From: Nilaparvata lugens
Taxonomy: Eukaryota; Arthropoda; Insecta; Hemiptera; Delphacidae
Direction: 5' to 3'
Length of the DNA: 64,000 nt
Assembly: GCF_014356525.2 (NCBI RefSeq)
Contig: NC_052515.1
Span: forward strand, 20,961,725 to 21,025,724
The notes under the pieces are model-generated. The model did no database searches. It worked only from the letters and a program-made list of their open reading frames with translations, and had not been told where the DNA came from. Both the position numbers and the translations under genes were made by a program. Of this stretch, positions 37,015 to 49,437 are shown in pieces. Each line of letters opens with the position of its first letter. The first letter of the stretch is position 1.

Positions 37015-37232
37015 CCGCATCCACACTCTCGCCAAGTGCGTACAAATGACGAGTGATGAGTGGGTGGCTGCTTTGCCAGCGCTCGCTTTCATTGGCCTTC
37101 GCTTTGATTTTTATCGAGTCGAGCGAGGGCCAGCCGAGTATCCACAAATGGTCACATTGCCGTGTGGATGGCACGACCAACGTGGCCAAGCTTACCAGCT
37201 TGGCCAGTTGATTTGGCAGGAGTGTGGACTAG
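37015..37232. mobile_element. GC-rich fold-back element inside the duplication, copy 2 (22-bp deletion)
   Basis: Same element as at 35056. This copy lacks 22 bp found in copy 1, between two CCAGCC repeats (GGGCCAGCC-GAGTATCC instead of GGGCCAGCCAAGCGTAGG...). This looks like slippage between short direct repeats after the large duplication. Confidence 0.55.
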
Positions 37233-37420
37233 GCATAAAAAGATACCTAATATTAAAGATTGATAATGTGACAACTAAAACTAGTTCCCTGTAATCTCAA
37301 TGAATCAGTGGTTGTAGCAATCAAGTATTTGATATTCATGAACTCCCCTCTTCTGATCAAGCGTATTCAAAGAGAATTATCCTATGAGACCTTACCCGTA
37401 AATGTCTTCAAATATTTCAG

Positions 37421-37490
37421 GAAGTTTTTAAGACTCAGGAAGTTAAATATTGAAGGCCATAAAAAATAAAATTCTTCGCTGGACAAGAAA
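37421..37490 (+). pseudogene. Exon-like but disrupted segment at the end of SOAR
   Basis: The acceptor-like sequence aatatttcag precedes 37421 and a good donor GAAA|gtaagt follows 37490. In STIM proteins the next segment after VEAR should read roughly xLSEVTxELQER.HRWxQIE. Here the frame continuing from the preceding exon gives RKFLRLRKLNIEGHKK and then a TAA. A second frame gives ILRWTR near the end, resembling the conserved RLHRW, and a third gives TQEV. It looks like a real exon with at least two frame breaks. It could be a decayed exon, an exon with assembly indels, or coincidence. The 70-nt length also does not give the phase the next exon needs. Confidence 0.35.
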
Positions 37491-37567
37491 GTAAGTGCCA
37501 AATTTCCTTCCCTTCACCTACTATTTCTCTAGCAAACTTGTCACCGAAATCTTTTATTTTTTTATAG

Positions 37568-37657
37568 TCTTCAATGGTCTTCAAATAGTCTTCATGGCTG
37601 TACGCCAATCAGTTCTCTACAGAAACGCAGCCAACGGCAGAGGATTAGGACTCAAAG
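37568..37657 (+). CDS. Stim: Stim exon: SOAR end and linker, with altered 5' part
   Basis: The acceptor is ttttttatag before 37568 and the donor is CTCAAAG|gtttgt after 37657. The exon is 90 nt, leaving in phase 1, which fits the next exon. The second half, SVLYRNAANGRGLGLK, is typical of insect Stim. The first half reads FNGLQIVFMAVRQ, where the family has CGFxIVNNPG: the GLQIV core is recognisable but NNPG is gone. The DNA contains three near-repeats of GTCTTCAA/GTCTTCATG at 37567-37597, which may be the source of the change. The entry phase needed (1) is not supplied by the upstream exon. Confidence 0.7.
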
Positions 37658-39468
37658 GTTTGTATTTTACTCTTCTCTTTTCCATTTTTATATATAATTT
37701 ATTGATTGGGTGTGTTGTTCGAATTTGTTGTATTCAGTCAATAATCGTATGTAAGGCCCATTGACGGCTTAAATTATGTATTCAGGCGGTGGGACCTTCC
37801 CGCAAGGGACTCCCCACCAACAAAAGCCATACGAATTTACTTTTACTAATAATTGTATGTAATAAAATTTATTGGAATACAAAAGAACGCAATACAATTT
37901 ATTGCAGTGCAAAAGAACGCAATAGATACAATGGAAGACAAAGACTATCCTTCAAAGATCAAAGGTTATCCTTTATTTTATTCTATTTATTTAATCATTC
38001 AGAATCACACAACTTTCAGAAGAGTACCACAGGCTTACGACCAAAACGGTTCCAATTCATAATAAGAAAACAAAGATATTGTCAAATTTCACTAAAAACT
38101 AAATTTTACTGAAAAAAAAATTTATTAAAGGTTCCAATTCAAATTTATACAACAGTCCAAATGTAAGACAATATAACACTTCCAATGTAAAGTTAAACGT
38201 CATACACTGTAGAATAAAATCACAATAATACAATAAAACGCAATTGATCAAACAATACAGCACAACACACTCGATTCAGTTGACACCAAGTAGTTGATGG
38301 AACAAAAATCACTCAATCACAGCATATCATTCTTGATATAGTACTAACATACTTGAGACACACAATAAGCTTCGGTTGACGTGTGAGGTTCTTTGAACCT
38401 TTGGATCCTTGAATCCGCCCTTCAAATACATAACATAACATGATATACTACATTACGCTATAGAATATGTCTCCATTATCCCATTATATCTGTTTCTTAC
38501 TGTTCCTGTACAAATACAGACTTACCTTAAAATCAGTTGATGAAAAGCGAGATGCACGTGTTCGTGGCGCATAAGTATGTACTCATCTTATATATGGCAC
38601 ATTATTACAACATTGCAATCCAGTATAACAAAACGAGCTTGACACAAAGCAATACAACTCAAGTCTCTCAAACTAATACACAACACAAGTCGTTCCAGTT
38701 TGTATGTAGAATCACTTGATTCAAGTGCTGTTGTATTAAAATGAGTGAGTTGTCTTGTATTGCAAGAGTTGTAGTGTATCAAGCGTATTGTTCTGTGTGA
38801 TGTGAATTCTTATGTATCAATATTGTGTTTTAAAGATTATTGTATCAATTTGGTGTGTTATATTGTTTGTTTTTTGTATGTATCCAGTGGTTGATTATTG
38901 AATTGAGCTTGTTTTATGTTGTATTGTATCCAGTTAGTTGTGTTAAATCGAACCGAAAGTTTTATGTCTAATTTTGTATCAACTATGTTTTTTTGTTTGC
39001 AATGGGTGCGTCTTATTGAATACTGAGGTGTTTCTGTAGTCTCACTTTTTTGAACGGAAAAGTGAAATGGATGTCATTCTTGGGCAAATTGTTTAGTTAA
39101 AATTCAAGAGAGAAACAGTCTCGGGCTATTCCAATCAATTAATTTTTTTCACTCTAGCTTAACGTTCCATTGATTACCACTAGGTACTGTTTGTTTCACA
39201 GGGTGAATAAATTTATTGTCAGAATGATAATAATATATTGGATGTGTCAGATTGATTCAATGTCTTCTATTTCATGCTTCATGTTTTCTATTCAGTGTAA
39301 TATCCTTTTTGTGTACATGATAAATTAATATTAAATGTCTTCTACATAGATGTAATGGTTCCATCTTGAAATTCTTCTGTTCTTTACTATCGATGATGAC
39401 TATCATCACAGATGTATTGAATGAATGTTTTGGCTTAATTTTCTATTCATTATGAATTTTGTGCACAG
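37658..39468. other. Stim intron with MITE half
   Basis: The right half of the TGCGTACAGAC MITE family lies at 38487-38584 (CACGTGTTCGTGGCGCATAA). A retroelement-like stretch at about 37785-38060 includes AACGCAATA repeats and CCAAAACGGTTCC. No further exon is seen. Confidence 0.5.
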
Positions 39469-39528
39469 GACGAATGAATAGTCAGGACGATTTGGACGAC
39501 GATGCCAGCTCCTATTCGCCGTCAACAG
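39469..39528 (+). CDS. Stim: Stim exon: acidic linker after SOAR
   Basis: The acceptor is ttgtgcacag before 39469 and the donor is ACAG|gtaagc after 39528. The exon is 60 nt, phase 1 to phase 1. It encodes GRMNSQDDLDDDASSYSPST. The acidic DDLDDD run corresponds to the inhibitory/acidic domain that follows SOAR in STIM1 (DDVDDMDEE). Reading through the donor keeps the frame open with coding-like sequence to a TGA at 39591-39593 (see the separate entry). A 10.4-kb intron follows. Confidence 0.88.
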
Positions 39529-39593
39529 GTAAGCGCATTCTTAGTCCCTCTCACTCTACTCAACTCACTGACGACGAGTACCATTCCGATTGA
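39529..39593 (+). CDS. Stim: Possible alternative C-terminus by read-through of the donor (short Stim isoform)
   Basis: If the donor at 39529 is not used, translation continues GKRILSPSHS, then TQLTDDEYHSD, and stops at 39591-39593. Codon use here (CGC, CCC, GAC GAC GAG TAC) resembles exons and not the AT-rich introns. The residues are Ser-rich then acidic, which suits a STIM tail. Shortly after, at 39594-39623, a strong polypyrimidine stretch ends in ctctag, so another acceptor may exist. This is an inference from composition and frame; no transcript is visible. Confidence 0.45.
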
Positions 39594-39769
39594 TCGACTT
39601 CTCTCTCTATCTCTCTATCTCTAGCGACGCTGGTGGCTCGCCTGCTCTTCTCGTGTGTGACATGTGTAGTTAGTGTCTAATCTCTCCCTCGCAGACACAC
39701 CTGCATTATCTGTTCTATCCCTCTTCAGAGCTACTAAAACCAGAATGGAATCACTTCTTCTTTGTGTTA

Positions 39770-41560
39770 TCTGTGTTTTTTGTTGTGTGTAACTTTTACA
39801 TATACAAACATGAGCATTGTGTATTCATAATCATGAAACTGTCATTAACAATCATGACACACTTCATAAAATACTTAATACATTTTAAGCATGACTACAT
39901 TCATAAATCATGTGTAAATTGAAAACCACAGTTCACAAACCATTCATTACAGAATATTCACTAACTTCATTGTTATAATTGAAAAAATGCTGTTTTATTC
40001 TTGTCAAGTCCATTCACTATCTCATTATTATTAGATCAGTTTATTCACCAGTATATCATATCAGTTTAGTTTATTCACAATATACATTCATTACATTTGT
40101 AAACAGGACTCAGTTTCGTGTTGAAACCAACATGAAAACCAAAATGTGGACGTGACAAAAATGAAACTGTTTTTTCAATTGTGGAGAAATTCCATAATAT
40201 CAATTCCTATTCAACAAATTTCATCATTGTTATCACTTTTTGTGTTTTCTGTGGTTTGTAATATTTAACATATTTATTTGTAATCTTTATCATAAAACAT
40301 TCAATAATCATGAATCATTTTTATCATAATCATATCACTTGTCATAGAACAGTCATTATAGAATTATAGACATCATAAAACATTGAAACCAATCTTTGTG
40401 TTTTATTTTTTTTGTTTGTGATTTTGTCATTCATTTATAATAATTGTATTATAGAACATTGCATGATAATTTATAAAACATTGCATTGCATGATCATTTC
40501 TGTCATGAACTCATATCACTTGTCATACAGTACATAGAGCATATTCATATGATAGAATAAGAAATATTGAAATCACTATTATTTGTGTTTCAAGTTTTTC
40601 TTTCACTTGTAATTTTGGCATTCATCTCTTATCTAGACACTGATCACCAAATGTTATTATTGAATACAGATGACAAAATAATTTCATCAGTTAAGAGTGT
40701 TAACCAGCTAATATTGTGATCATTCAAACCGTCTGTTGAAACTAAGCTGGGTTTACACCAAAGTTAATAACAAAATGTTAATAACTTAATTATTATAGAT
40801 TCTATTAGATTGAACATAACTTATCATACACATGAACATTCTTAATTATTTATAAAAAGTAATTGTATGGTTATTTTTAGTCAATGATTCTTCCTCTCTA
40901 CATTAAGACGTCTACATTCTACATAATACGACTTTCTCATCAAATGTTTGTTCTCCTCTGAAATTCAGTGACCTTGAGTTAATTGGTTAACACTCTTAGC
41001 TGACAAAATAGCATATCACTCTTTAAATAATTTAAAAAATATCATATACCACTTACCAAATAGGTACTATAAATCATGATTAAAAGATCATGAACATCAT
41101 AGATCATTGAATAGATTTTAGTTACTTCTTTGCATTTTCTGTTTTTTTGTTTAGTTTGTAATTTGGCATATGTAATTTTCTGTGTTATTACATGATCATG
41201 GTTCATTCCTTATCATAGAAGCATATCACATATCATTGTACATTCATTATAGAATCATGAACATCATAGAACATTTAAATAATTGTTTGTGTTATCTGTA
41301 TTCCTTTGCTGTATAATTTTGCACTCATGTGTATTCTGTATCATAGAACTGTTTTTCACTTCTTCTTTTATTCTAAACTGTTTCTAGTTCTAAAATTTAG
41401 AACATTTGTCGTAGAATCATATCACCGATAAGATATACTGCAATCACTTTTTTGCTCTATTCTAGTTATCATTTAATCTATTACTGACTTTTATTCGTCA
41501 TATTTATTGTAGAACAATTCAACATTTATCACAAAATAATCAACTAACAAATGGTGGTAA
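39770..41560 (+). repeat. Degenerate tandem array in the Stim intron
   Basis: A motif of TTTGTGTTTTCTG..TTTGTAATTTTGGCATTCAT, with ATCATAGAACATT nearby, recurs around 39770, 40230, 40395, 40590, 41130 and 41280. Spacing is 150-500 bp and units are poorly conserved. A fold-back element sits inside at 39977-40180. Confidence 0.6.
39977..40180. mobile_element. Fold-back element, diverged copy of the 24845 family
   Basis: Ends AATTGAAAAAATGCTGTTTT and GAAACTGTTTTTTCAATT. Inside, GTGTTGAAACCAACATG is shared with the family core. Confidence 0.7.
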
Positions 41561-44500
41561 TAATATATGTGATATTATCACATATTAGAATAGAATATCT
41601 CTATTGTACACACATTACAAAAATTATTTGGTGATAGATTACCATGCAATGAAAGCATTTATTCCGCATGTTGACACTGCCTATTGGTTCTGATTTAAAA
41701 CATGAGTATAGATGAAGATCAGAAGACCAGTGTCAACATGCGATGATATAATTATATATTTTCTATTATATATTTATTTAAGAGTGCGTGGTAGCAGTCG
41801 GCTTGATATTTTGATCCCTTCGGAACACATGGCGTCCTTATTTGTGGACAGAAATTCACGTCTATATCTCATTGAAAAGATAATTAAATTCTTCAGGGCA
41901 ATATTGCTTTTCACTTTTTTAACTTTTAAAATAATTCAGTTTGTAAAGCAAAAATAAAATATAATATTTTTGAAGGAATTTTAGAAATTTGAGAAAGTAA
42001 CTGTTATGTTACATTCATTCAATGAAGTTTTTCAATGAAAACTGTAGACGTGATGTGTTCCAAAAATATTTGATTGTTTTTACATTGATTAAATGGGACT
42101 GAATTGATGGCCCGACTGTTTTGGCCGACTTCTACCGCGCACTCTTTATTCAATTCAAATACGTATTTGGTCTTGAATAATTATAAGACGTGATCAGAAT
42201 CTTGGGGAAAACTATTTTTCAATAATACGATTTCCAACATATTTCTAATAAAACGATTTGCAAGTTTCATTGATTGAACTATCCTAAAGTTTTATAATAA
42301 TAAAAGTCATTGTAGTTGGCTTGTTATCATTACCTCGTAATAATTATTTCATTTATGAGAGTATTCTACATTACTAGTAATCTAGCGTTTATGTATCACT
42401 CATAAAGTTATTGTTATATACTTGAGCGGTTATCTTTTTGAACAAAGATAAGAAAGACGTGAATTATTCGTGGCTATTCCAGTTCATAGAAAAAATGATA
42501 TCTTCAACCAAAGTTATCCATCTTATTATACTGTGTTAACATAATCTTCGTTCATATACGTCGTGTTAGAGCAATCCCGTATCGTATGGGGTCCCTCATC
42601 AGTTTTAGTTACAAACATTTGATTATTTATTAATCCCATTACAATCAGTACCGTATCTATTAATATTCCTCACATATTGAAATTAATAAATACAATTTAC
42701 ACAAATTTTCAAAATCTCGTTTTGTTCCTAAAAATGTTATATTATTTATAAATCTAGAACATTCATGAAGAGAGAATGAATGAATGTCATTTGAAAGAGT
42801 GTCAGAAAGAATGTCATTTGATATTAATTTGTCAAGCTTTGAAATAAATAACCTCAATTACCATACAAGCAAATGTGGGTATCAATGAATTACTCGTTTT
42901 TTAAGATCGTGTTTGGTTACTGAACATTCTATTTCATTCTGAACACTTATCTTGAAGAATATCGATATTTCTCAAATCTTATACATTATTAATTCCACAC
43001 ATTTAATTCTAATATCTCGTTTATTTACTGGAAATTTTATTTCATTTTTTAGATGACTCACTCTTATAGCTAACGGCATGAAAATAGTCCAAACCAGCCG
43101 AAATACAACATTATATTCTTCATCTAAGACTCCAGAATCTCATCAAAACTCCGAATAGACACTTTTGGAAATTACATGGATGGATTTGCTGCTAAATTGT
43201 GCTGAGAATTTGTGCAAGCAAGGAGAGAGCAGTATGGTTTGTGACAGGACTGGATTCGTGCCGTTAATTATAAGAGAATAATCACTGTAAAAATGAATAG
43301 AATTATTTAACTTTAATTGCTGGATGATATCATTAATATGAGTCTCAGTTTTTCCTTAATTTTGTGGGTGTCATACATTAAATTATGGTGCGTGATAAAA
43401 TAATTTCTTATTTATAAATAAATGAATATATGCATAGAATGCTGAATTTATATTATCGCTGTATTAATATACTGCAATTTATATATTATTTCAAGCTAAG
43501 CTTTAATTTATTATGAGGGTTATGTGCTTTAAATACTGGTTGTTGATTCAAAATAAATTAAGTGGTAGAGCTTGTAGTATATTATATATTTTTATACATG
43601 CAACAACAATTTTGGTTGTGATGGGGTTCTTCATGATCTTATACATTTAAACGAATATCAGATTGAGCAAAGTTGAGAGAAAACTGGTTGTAGATTATTC
43701 AAAATAACCATAAAATTGAGTATAAACTCGTACCCTAGTGGCAACTATTCCTATCTTCAACTTGTTCGTCTCTTGAACGTTTTTATCTTTTCTTGAATAA
43801 TCTCTTATCAGTGAAACTTGCAAATAGTTTTAAAACAAGACATAGAATATTCTTATTGTCTATGGAATCTGATTTAGCTTCACTAGAAAATGATTCTGTT
43901 CAATTTTTTAATTCTTTATTGACAAAAATTAATGGTTAAAGACATCAAATTAGAGTTCCTATATTACTTCGTCAATATTACTCTCTCCTGTTATTATTTA
44001 TAGAAGAATAATTTTGATTTCTATGTAGAGTCGTTGAGAATTTATGGTACTTTTTTTTAGTTTTGACATTACTCTGGTATGACTATGGTTTGAACGTTGG
44101 AGTGGGCCTAGGCCTACCAGCAAGTTATGGGATCACTATACATATTTAACTCTGCTGCTATTTTTTATTTTTATTCTCACAAATTTATTTTCGTATTGGA
44201 TCAGTTAAAGAATACAATATGAAGGAAAGAAACATGGGGCTCACCCAAATATCTATTCCAACCTGGATTCAAAACAATTTAATGTGCATATCATATTTTT
44301 TTTCATTAATTTGAATGATGATAATTATTAACCATTGACTCTTTCAACAATCTTAGTATAGTATATATTATTTGTCTTTGAGCAAAATTTATAATTATAT
44401 AAGAATTGAGAAAATGCTCTGTTGAATTTGCTTCTAGAGCAGTTTTATCATTTTACATTCTAATTGAGAGAAGATTGCTCTATTAATTATGTTGTAAGCT

Positions 44501-45618
44501 TATTGAAATACAATATTAATGAATTGAAAATATTTTAATATTCCACCTGGAAGGAATAAAACACAAAAATATGATGTGGCATTACTATACAGTCACATTT
44601 TTGTAATTGAAGAAGTTTGAAGTGACACACATAGCCTCTAGCTACATTTCGACTGTTGTATAAATTGGAATTGGAACCGTTTTGGGCGTAAGTTGGCCTG
44701 TGTTACTTTTCTGTAATTTGTATAATTCTGAATGATTGAATTGAATAGATAAATCACATTTACACTGGAAATATCATGTAGTAAAAAGTAAATAATCTCC
44801 AATGTTTTATTTAGTTGATTAATATTATTACGGTATCAATAAAATTGTACTTAATAATCTAGATACACATACTTTATCACATCTCTTAATTAGGTTAGTG
44901 ATTATACAATTTTTGTTTTTAGTGAGTCATGTTTTCTTATTATTTTTATTTATTCATTTGAACTCTAGTGGTGAATATTAAATTTATTGATTTGTAACTA
45001 CTGTTAGTACATGCATATTGTATTTAGTTGGATAAATTGTGATTGATTTTATTATCATTTCTATGTAGTTACTTTTGGTGTATTTACAAGATTATAATGA
45101 CATGACACTAAGATAATAAATTCAATTATGGTTCCTTTCCAATATCTTAATTTCTCAATCAATTTTTAATTTATAAACCAAATTCTATTTTAATTTATCC
45201 ATTCGATTGTAATCAATATTATGACTTCATTATCACGGGGTAATGGAGATCATGGAATAACTTCTGGTTGTAACAACTGAACCTACCTAGTATATTATCA
45301 CATATTTTACATCATGTAAAGTACCTAACTATACATTTGGTTCTGCTAATGATTGAATAAAATTTGGCTATTCTAAGTGATGGGCACAACGATTATTTCA
45401 AATGCCTAATTAATTAATTTTACCCAGTGAACCAACACAAATACAATATAAAGCTAGCAATGTCTCAATTACAAATTTAATCACTTATAGTTAACAGCTC
45501 AGCGTTACTAAAAAACTATTGAAATATTTTATATGACTTGGATATTCATGAATTAATATCATTCTAAAACCTTCTGATAACTATTACTGATCACTTATTA
45601 CTATCACTATCATCCACA

Positions 45619-45700
45619 CATTTTACTTTCCTTGCCCTATTACCATAGGTAAGGAAAGTATTGCTTTCCGAAAAAAATAAGATACCCGAATCTCTATTTA
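45619..45700. repeat. Dispersed hairpin repeat
   Basis: ACTTTCCTTGCCC, then ACCATAGGTAAGGAAAGT, forms an imperfect hairpin. ATTGCTTTCCGAAAAAAATA follows. Its boundaries cannot be set from this one copy; being a dispersed element is an inference. Confidence 0.4.
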
Positions 45701-46539
45701 TATTGAGCTGCAATATTTTTCAACTGCTAACAAGATAATAATTGAAATAAATTTACTGGGCCTGATTTTTCAGTTTCAAACCAACCTCAGTTTAAGACTT
45801 TTGCAGTCGATATTTCTAAAATCAAAACATGTTCTGTCGCAGACTCCGTGTTTGTGAAATTTATGTATTACCATTTGGGGAAAATGGATGTTGTCATCAA
45901 ATAATGAAAGACAATCAATTTTCGAATATTTTATTTGATACCACATTAAAAATACACGAATTTGATGAAGGAAACCGTAGATCTTGAGAGGATCTGATCA
46001 AGTCTCAAATATTTTCAAAACTAACTTCAATTATTGTTTATATAAGAAATCAATTTCTGGAAAAAATTGTTTTTAAATTTCTGAACAGAACCAATGACTT
46101 ACTAACTGAAGATTCTAAGTAAGCCAAAGGTCTGACGTTTTGATGAACGATAATAGAAGTAATTACTAAACAGATAAATAACATTTTCTACAAAAATCAC
46201 GTGATTTAATTGTTCAAAGTCAATAAATTATCAAATGTCTCTGAAGTAAAATTATATTGAAACTACATCAACTTCTCCTGAAAATTATTTATTGATTATA
46301 TATTTTTTTTAAATATTATATTTTTCACTTTTTCTTATAATTATTGGGTTGATGTTTATTTGTATATTTTATGGAATCGTTTTTCTATTGTTCTATTTAT
46401 CATCTTTTAGAGATTTTGCATGACTTTGTTTCCAACTGATTTATTTATCATAATTTCATTTATCAGTTTTTATAAATTGCACTAGAAGGTGGCACATTAA
46501 AATGGAGTTTTTCTTATGGAAAAGTATGGCAGTAAATCA

Positions 46540-46625
46540 TAAAGTTGTGGGTCTACTCATCTCTCTTGCCATTACCCACGCACAAACCTGTATCTCATGA
46601 GGGAAACACCCTCATCAATGTAATA
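46540..46625 (+). mobile_element. SINE-like fragment shared with 32575
   Basis: TGCCATTACCCACGCACAAA, then CTCATGAGGGAAACACCCTC. It matches the middle of the repeat at 32500-32790. Confidence 0.5.
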
Positions 46626-49437
46626 CCAGTTTGTATTTCAGGTAAATGGAAAACAAGCAAAGTAATTTTCATTAATCCAATTATATGCGATTCGATATCG
46701 TCTTAAAGACAGTGGAGGTGTAGAATATTATAGTATTTCATCAGGATTTTTCTCTTCAATATCCCTTGAATCTCATAACGTATACACTACTAAAATATTT
46801 GTTTATGTTTATGCATTAGACGGCTAGTTGAATATTCTGAATATTCAATTGATATTCAGCATATTCTGTCTCCATTTACAATTTAATTAAAAGCATTTCT
46901 GATATTACTTTTCAAACTGATACCTGACGATTGAAAAAAAGGTTCTTGATGAAAAATAGTTTTAGCCTTATATTTTAAGTTTCAAATTATATGGTTATGA
47001 GATTAGTTTCTTGAAAAATCTATTTTATTTATCAAAATTCCCGTTTTAATGTTCCATTCACCAATTTTCATTCACCTTCATAATAAGATCATGTAGAATA
47101 TTGTTGGTTATGGGATACCATTTCTTGTTTTTTGTTTTCCTGTTGTTTGTCTATTATTTCATTCATAGTATATTCTGTTAGTTTTCATCACCACTATTCA
47201 TTCATTTCAAATTTTGAATTCCTATACATTAAAATAAATTATGACATTAATCTTTTGCATGCTATGTGTGTGTTCGTGTTTTATTTTTGTGTGTTGTCAT
47301 TAAATGTTTTCAAACTAAAAACGTGTGTGTTTTGCTTGTTTCCATTCATATTTTTATTTTTGGTAACCTATTAGTAGCTTATTCCTTTGCATGTGCAGTT
47401 CATGAAAAATAGAGTTTTCATGTTGTATAAATCGATTTTATTTCTGTTGGTTAGTGTATTTCCGAACATGAGTTTGTTTGTACATCATTAGAAAAAAATA
47501 AGTACAAAATCCATCATCCTCCATCATTTGGGGAAAAGTACAAAAACTCACAAATGAGTTAGTAGATTTTTTTCATAATGAAATAGGAACAATATTTTGT
47601 TAATTTGTACTTGAGTAAAATGCCTTAAGTTCCAATGCTTAAGGACTCATAATAGTTATTGAAACTTGAGTTTTGCTACAATAGTTATTCAAGTAGAAAA
47701 GAAAACATAAGCTTATTTATCATTCTTTTTTGGGTTCTACCTCAACTTATTCAACTTGTAACTTACCTTATTTATTTATTTATTTATACAATGATACATA
47801 CAATATCATTCTCAATTATAAATGATTATGAGTTTCTTATGCAACTCCTAACTTACCTCAGTAGTCATCATCATTCATACTTACTTGAATATCTGAATCC
47901 GCTTGAGAAAGTCAACTATAAATTTGAGAAAACGAGGAATAGAGCTTCTTATTAGACAATGATTAACTTACCTCTGTATCTTCCAACCAACCGTGTATCA
48001 CTGTTTAATATATTTTTCACTTTTTAATACTGCAATTTATTATGCTAATAAGTCAGCCTAGACTCAAATAGACTTTACTTAAGCCTAGACTTACGTAAGC
48101 CTAGACTTGGAATCTGGAAAAAATCATCCATAAATTCAAGACCGCTAGAAATGGGAATGGGAAGAAAGAAAAGAACACAAAATGTCTTTATTTCACAAAG
48201 AATTATGGAGTTATGTTAAATCCGCTTAAATTAAGGGTTTTTTCTCATCATTAAGATGAATAATTTTTCACTAGCCAATAAATTACACTAATTCTTTAGT
48301 GAGAAAATTATTCATAATGACGACTTGCTCTGGTGTTTTGAATAATCAGTAATCATTACTTATGACGTGGAACGGCTGCAATGCATTAGGCTATTCTGAA
48401 TATATATTTTTTTACTTCAGAATTACTGTAATCTATGTAATCTAAAAATAGTTCAGTTGAAAGTGATTAGATTCAGAGGATTTATGTTAAGGTTTAGGCA
48501 GCTATCCTTCAATTTAGATTCAAAATAGTTTGTACTTGTCTTTAGATAGAATAGAGAATAGATTAACTGATTATCCCACGTGACACCTATAGACGAATAT
48601 AATATATGCAATAGTAGGTGAATTCATATTAAAATACGTAGTATAAGAGTTTTTCTCTCATCGTAGAAAGGCATTGAATTCAAATTAGTATCAATTCGCT
48701 GTACGGCTCTTTAAATTCTTTCCATTCCTGATGAATGACACTCGCATATGTTTGCATATCAATGATTTTCCCTTTATGAATTCCTGAAACAGAAATAACA
48801 TATAAATTCATGATTTCAGATAAAAAAGAAAAGAAATAGAATAGAATGTTTTTTTATTTCACAAGAAAAGATCAAATAAAATACAATAATAGCTCTTGTT
48901 CAAAAAATAAAACAAACAGAAACACTCCAAAACAAGATTAATGAAAGATGAATATCGTATTTTCACTCAAAAATAAATTAATGCATTTGTTATTTATTTG
49001 TATTGTTATTTTCAGTGTGCGCTAAGACGTTATAATACATTTAGAAAAATACAAATAAAGGTTTACCATTATTTGAAGATTTCAGACAAAACTGAATTGG
49101 ATAGGGATTTATTGTGGCCTCAGATTCGAATTTCATAAATATTTATCATGATAAATAATTCATAAAAACGAATAGGAATAAAGAAGTCATAAGTTGAAAT
49201 AGGCTACAGCATTATCAAAGCGAAAAATTTTTGATAAATAATAAATCTCTGTACTGATAACTATTGTTCATTACAGTCAATATATTATCACTATTTGTTT
49301 AAAAATGCTAGAATTCATATAATTAAAAATCAACTGCTAATTGATTGAATACTGCATTTGGGAATTATCTAAAGATGGTCAATTTTATATCTGCAAACAC
49401 TAAAAGGAATTTTCAGTTCCATTTTGTTCCTAATTTA

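Larger units (their letters stand above)
33502..37410 (+). repeat. 1.95-kb tandem duplication carrying a Stim exon
   Basis: The upstream unit runs 33502-35467 and the downstream unit 35468-37410. Both start AAATATTTTTTATTTTAATG and end CCGTAAATGTCTTCA. The sequence after unit 2 is AATATTTCAG (the next acceptor). AAATATTT is therefore present at both original breakpoints and may be the microhomology that made the duplication. Units contain the 101-nt SOAR exon and a GC-rich palindromic element. Most of the length differs by about 1%, but about 13 differences cluster at 33670-33735 versus 35636-35701. Confidence 0.92.
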
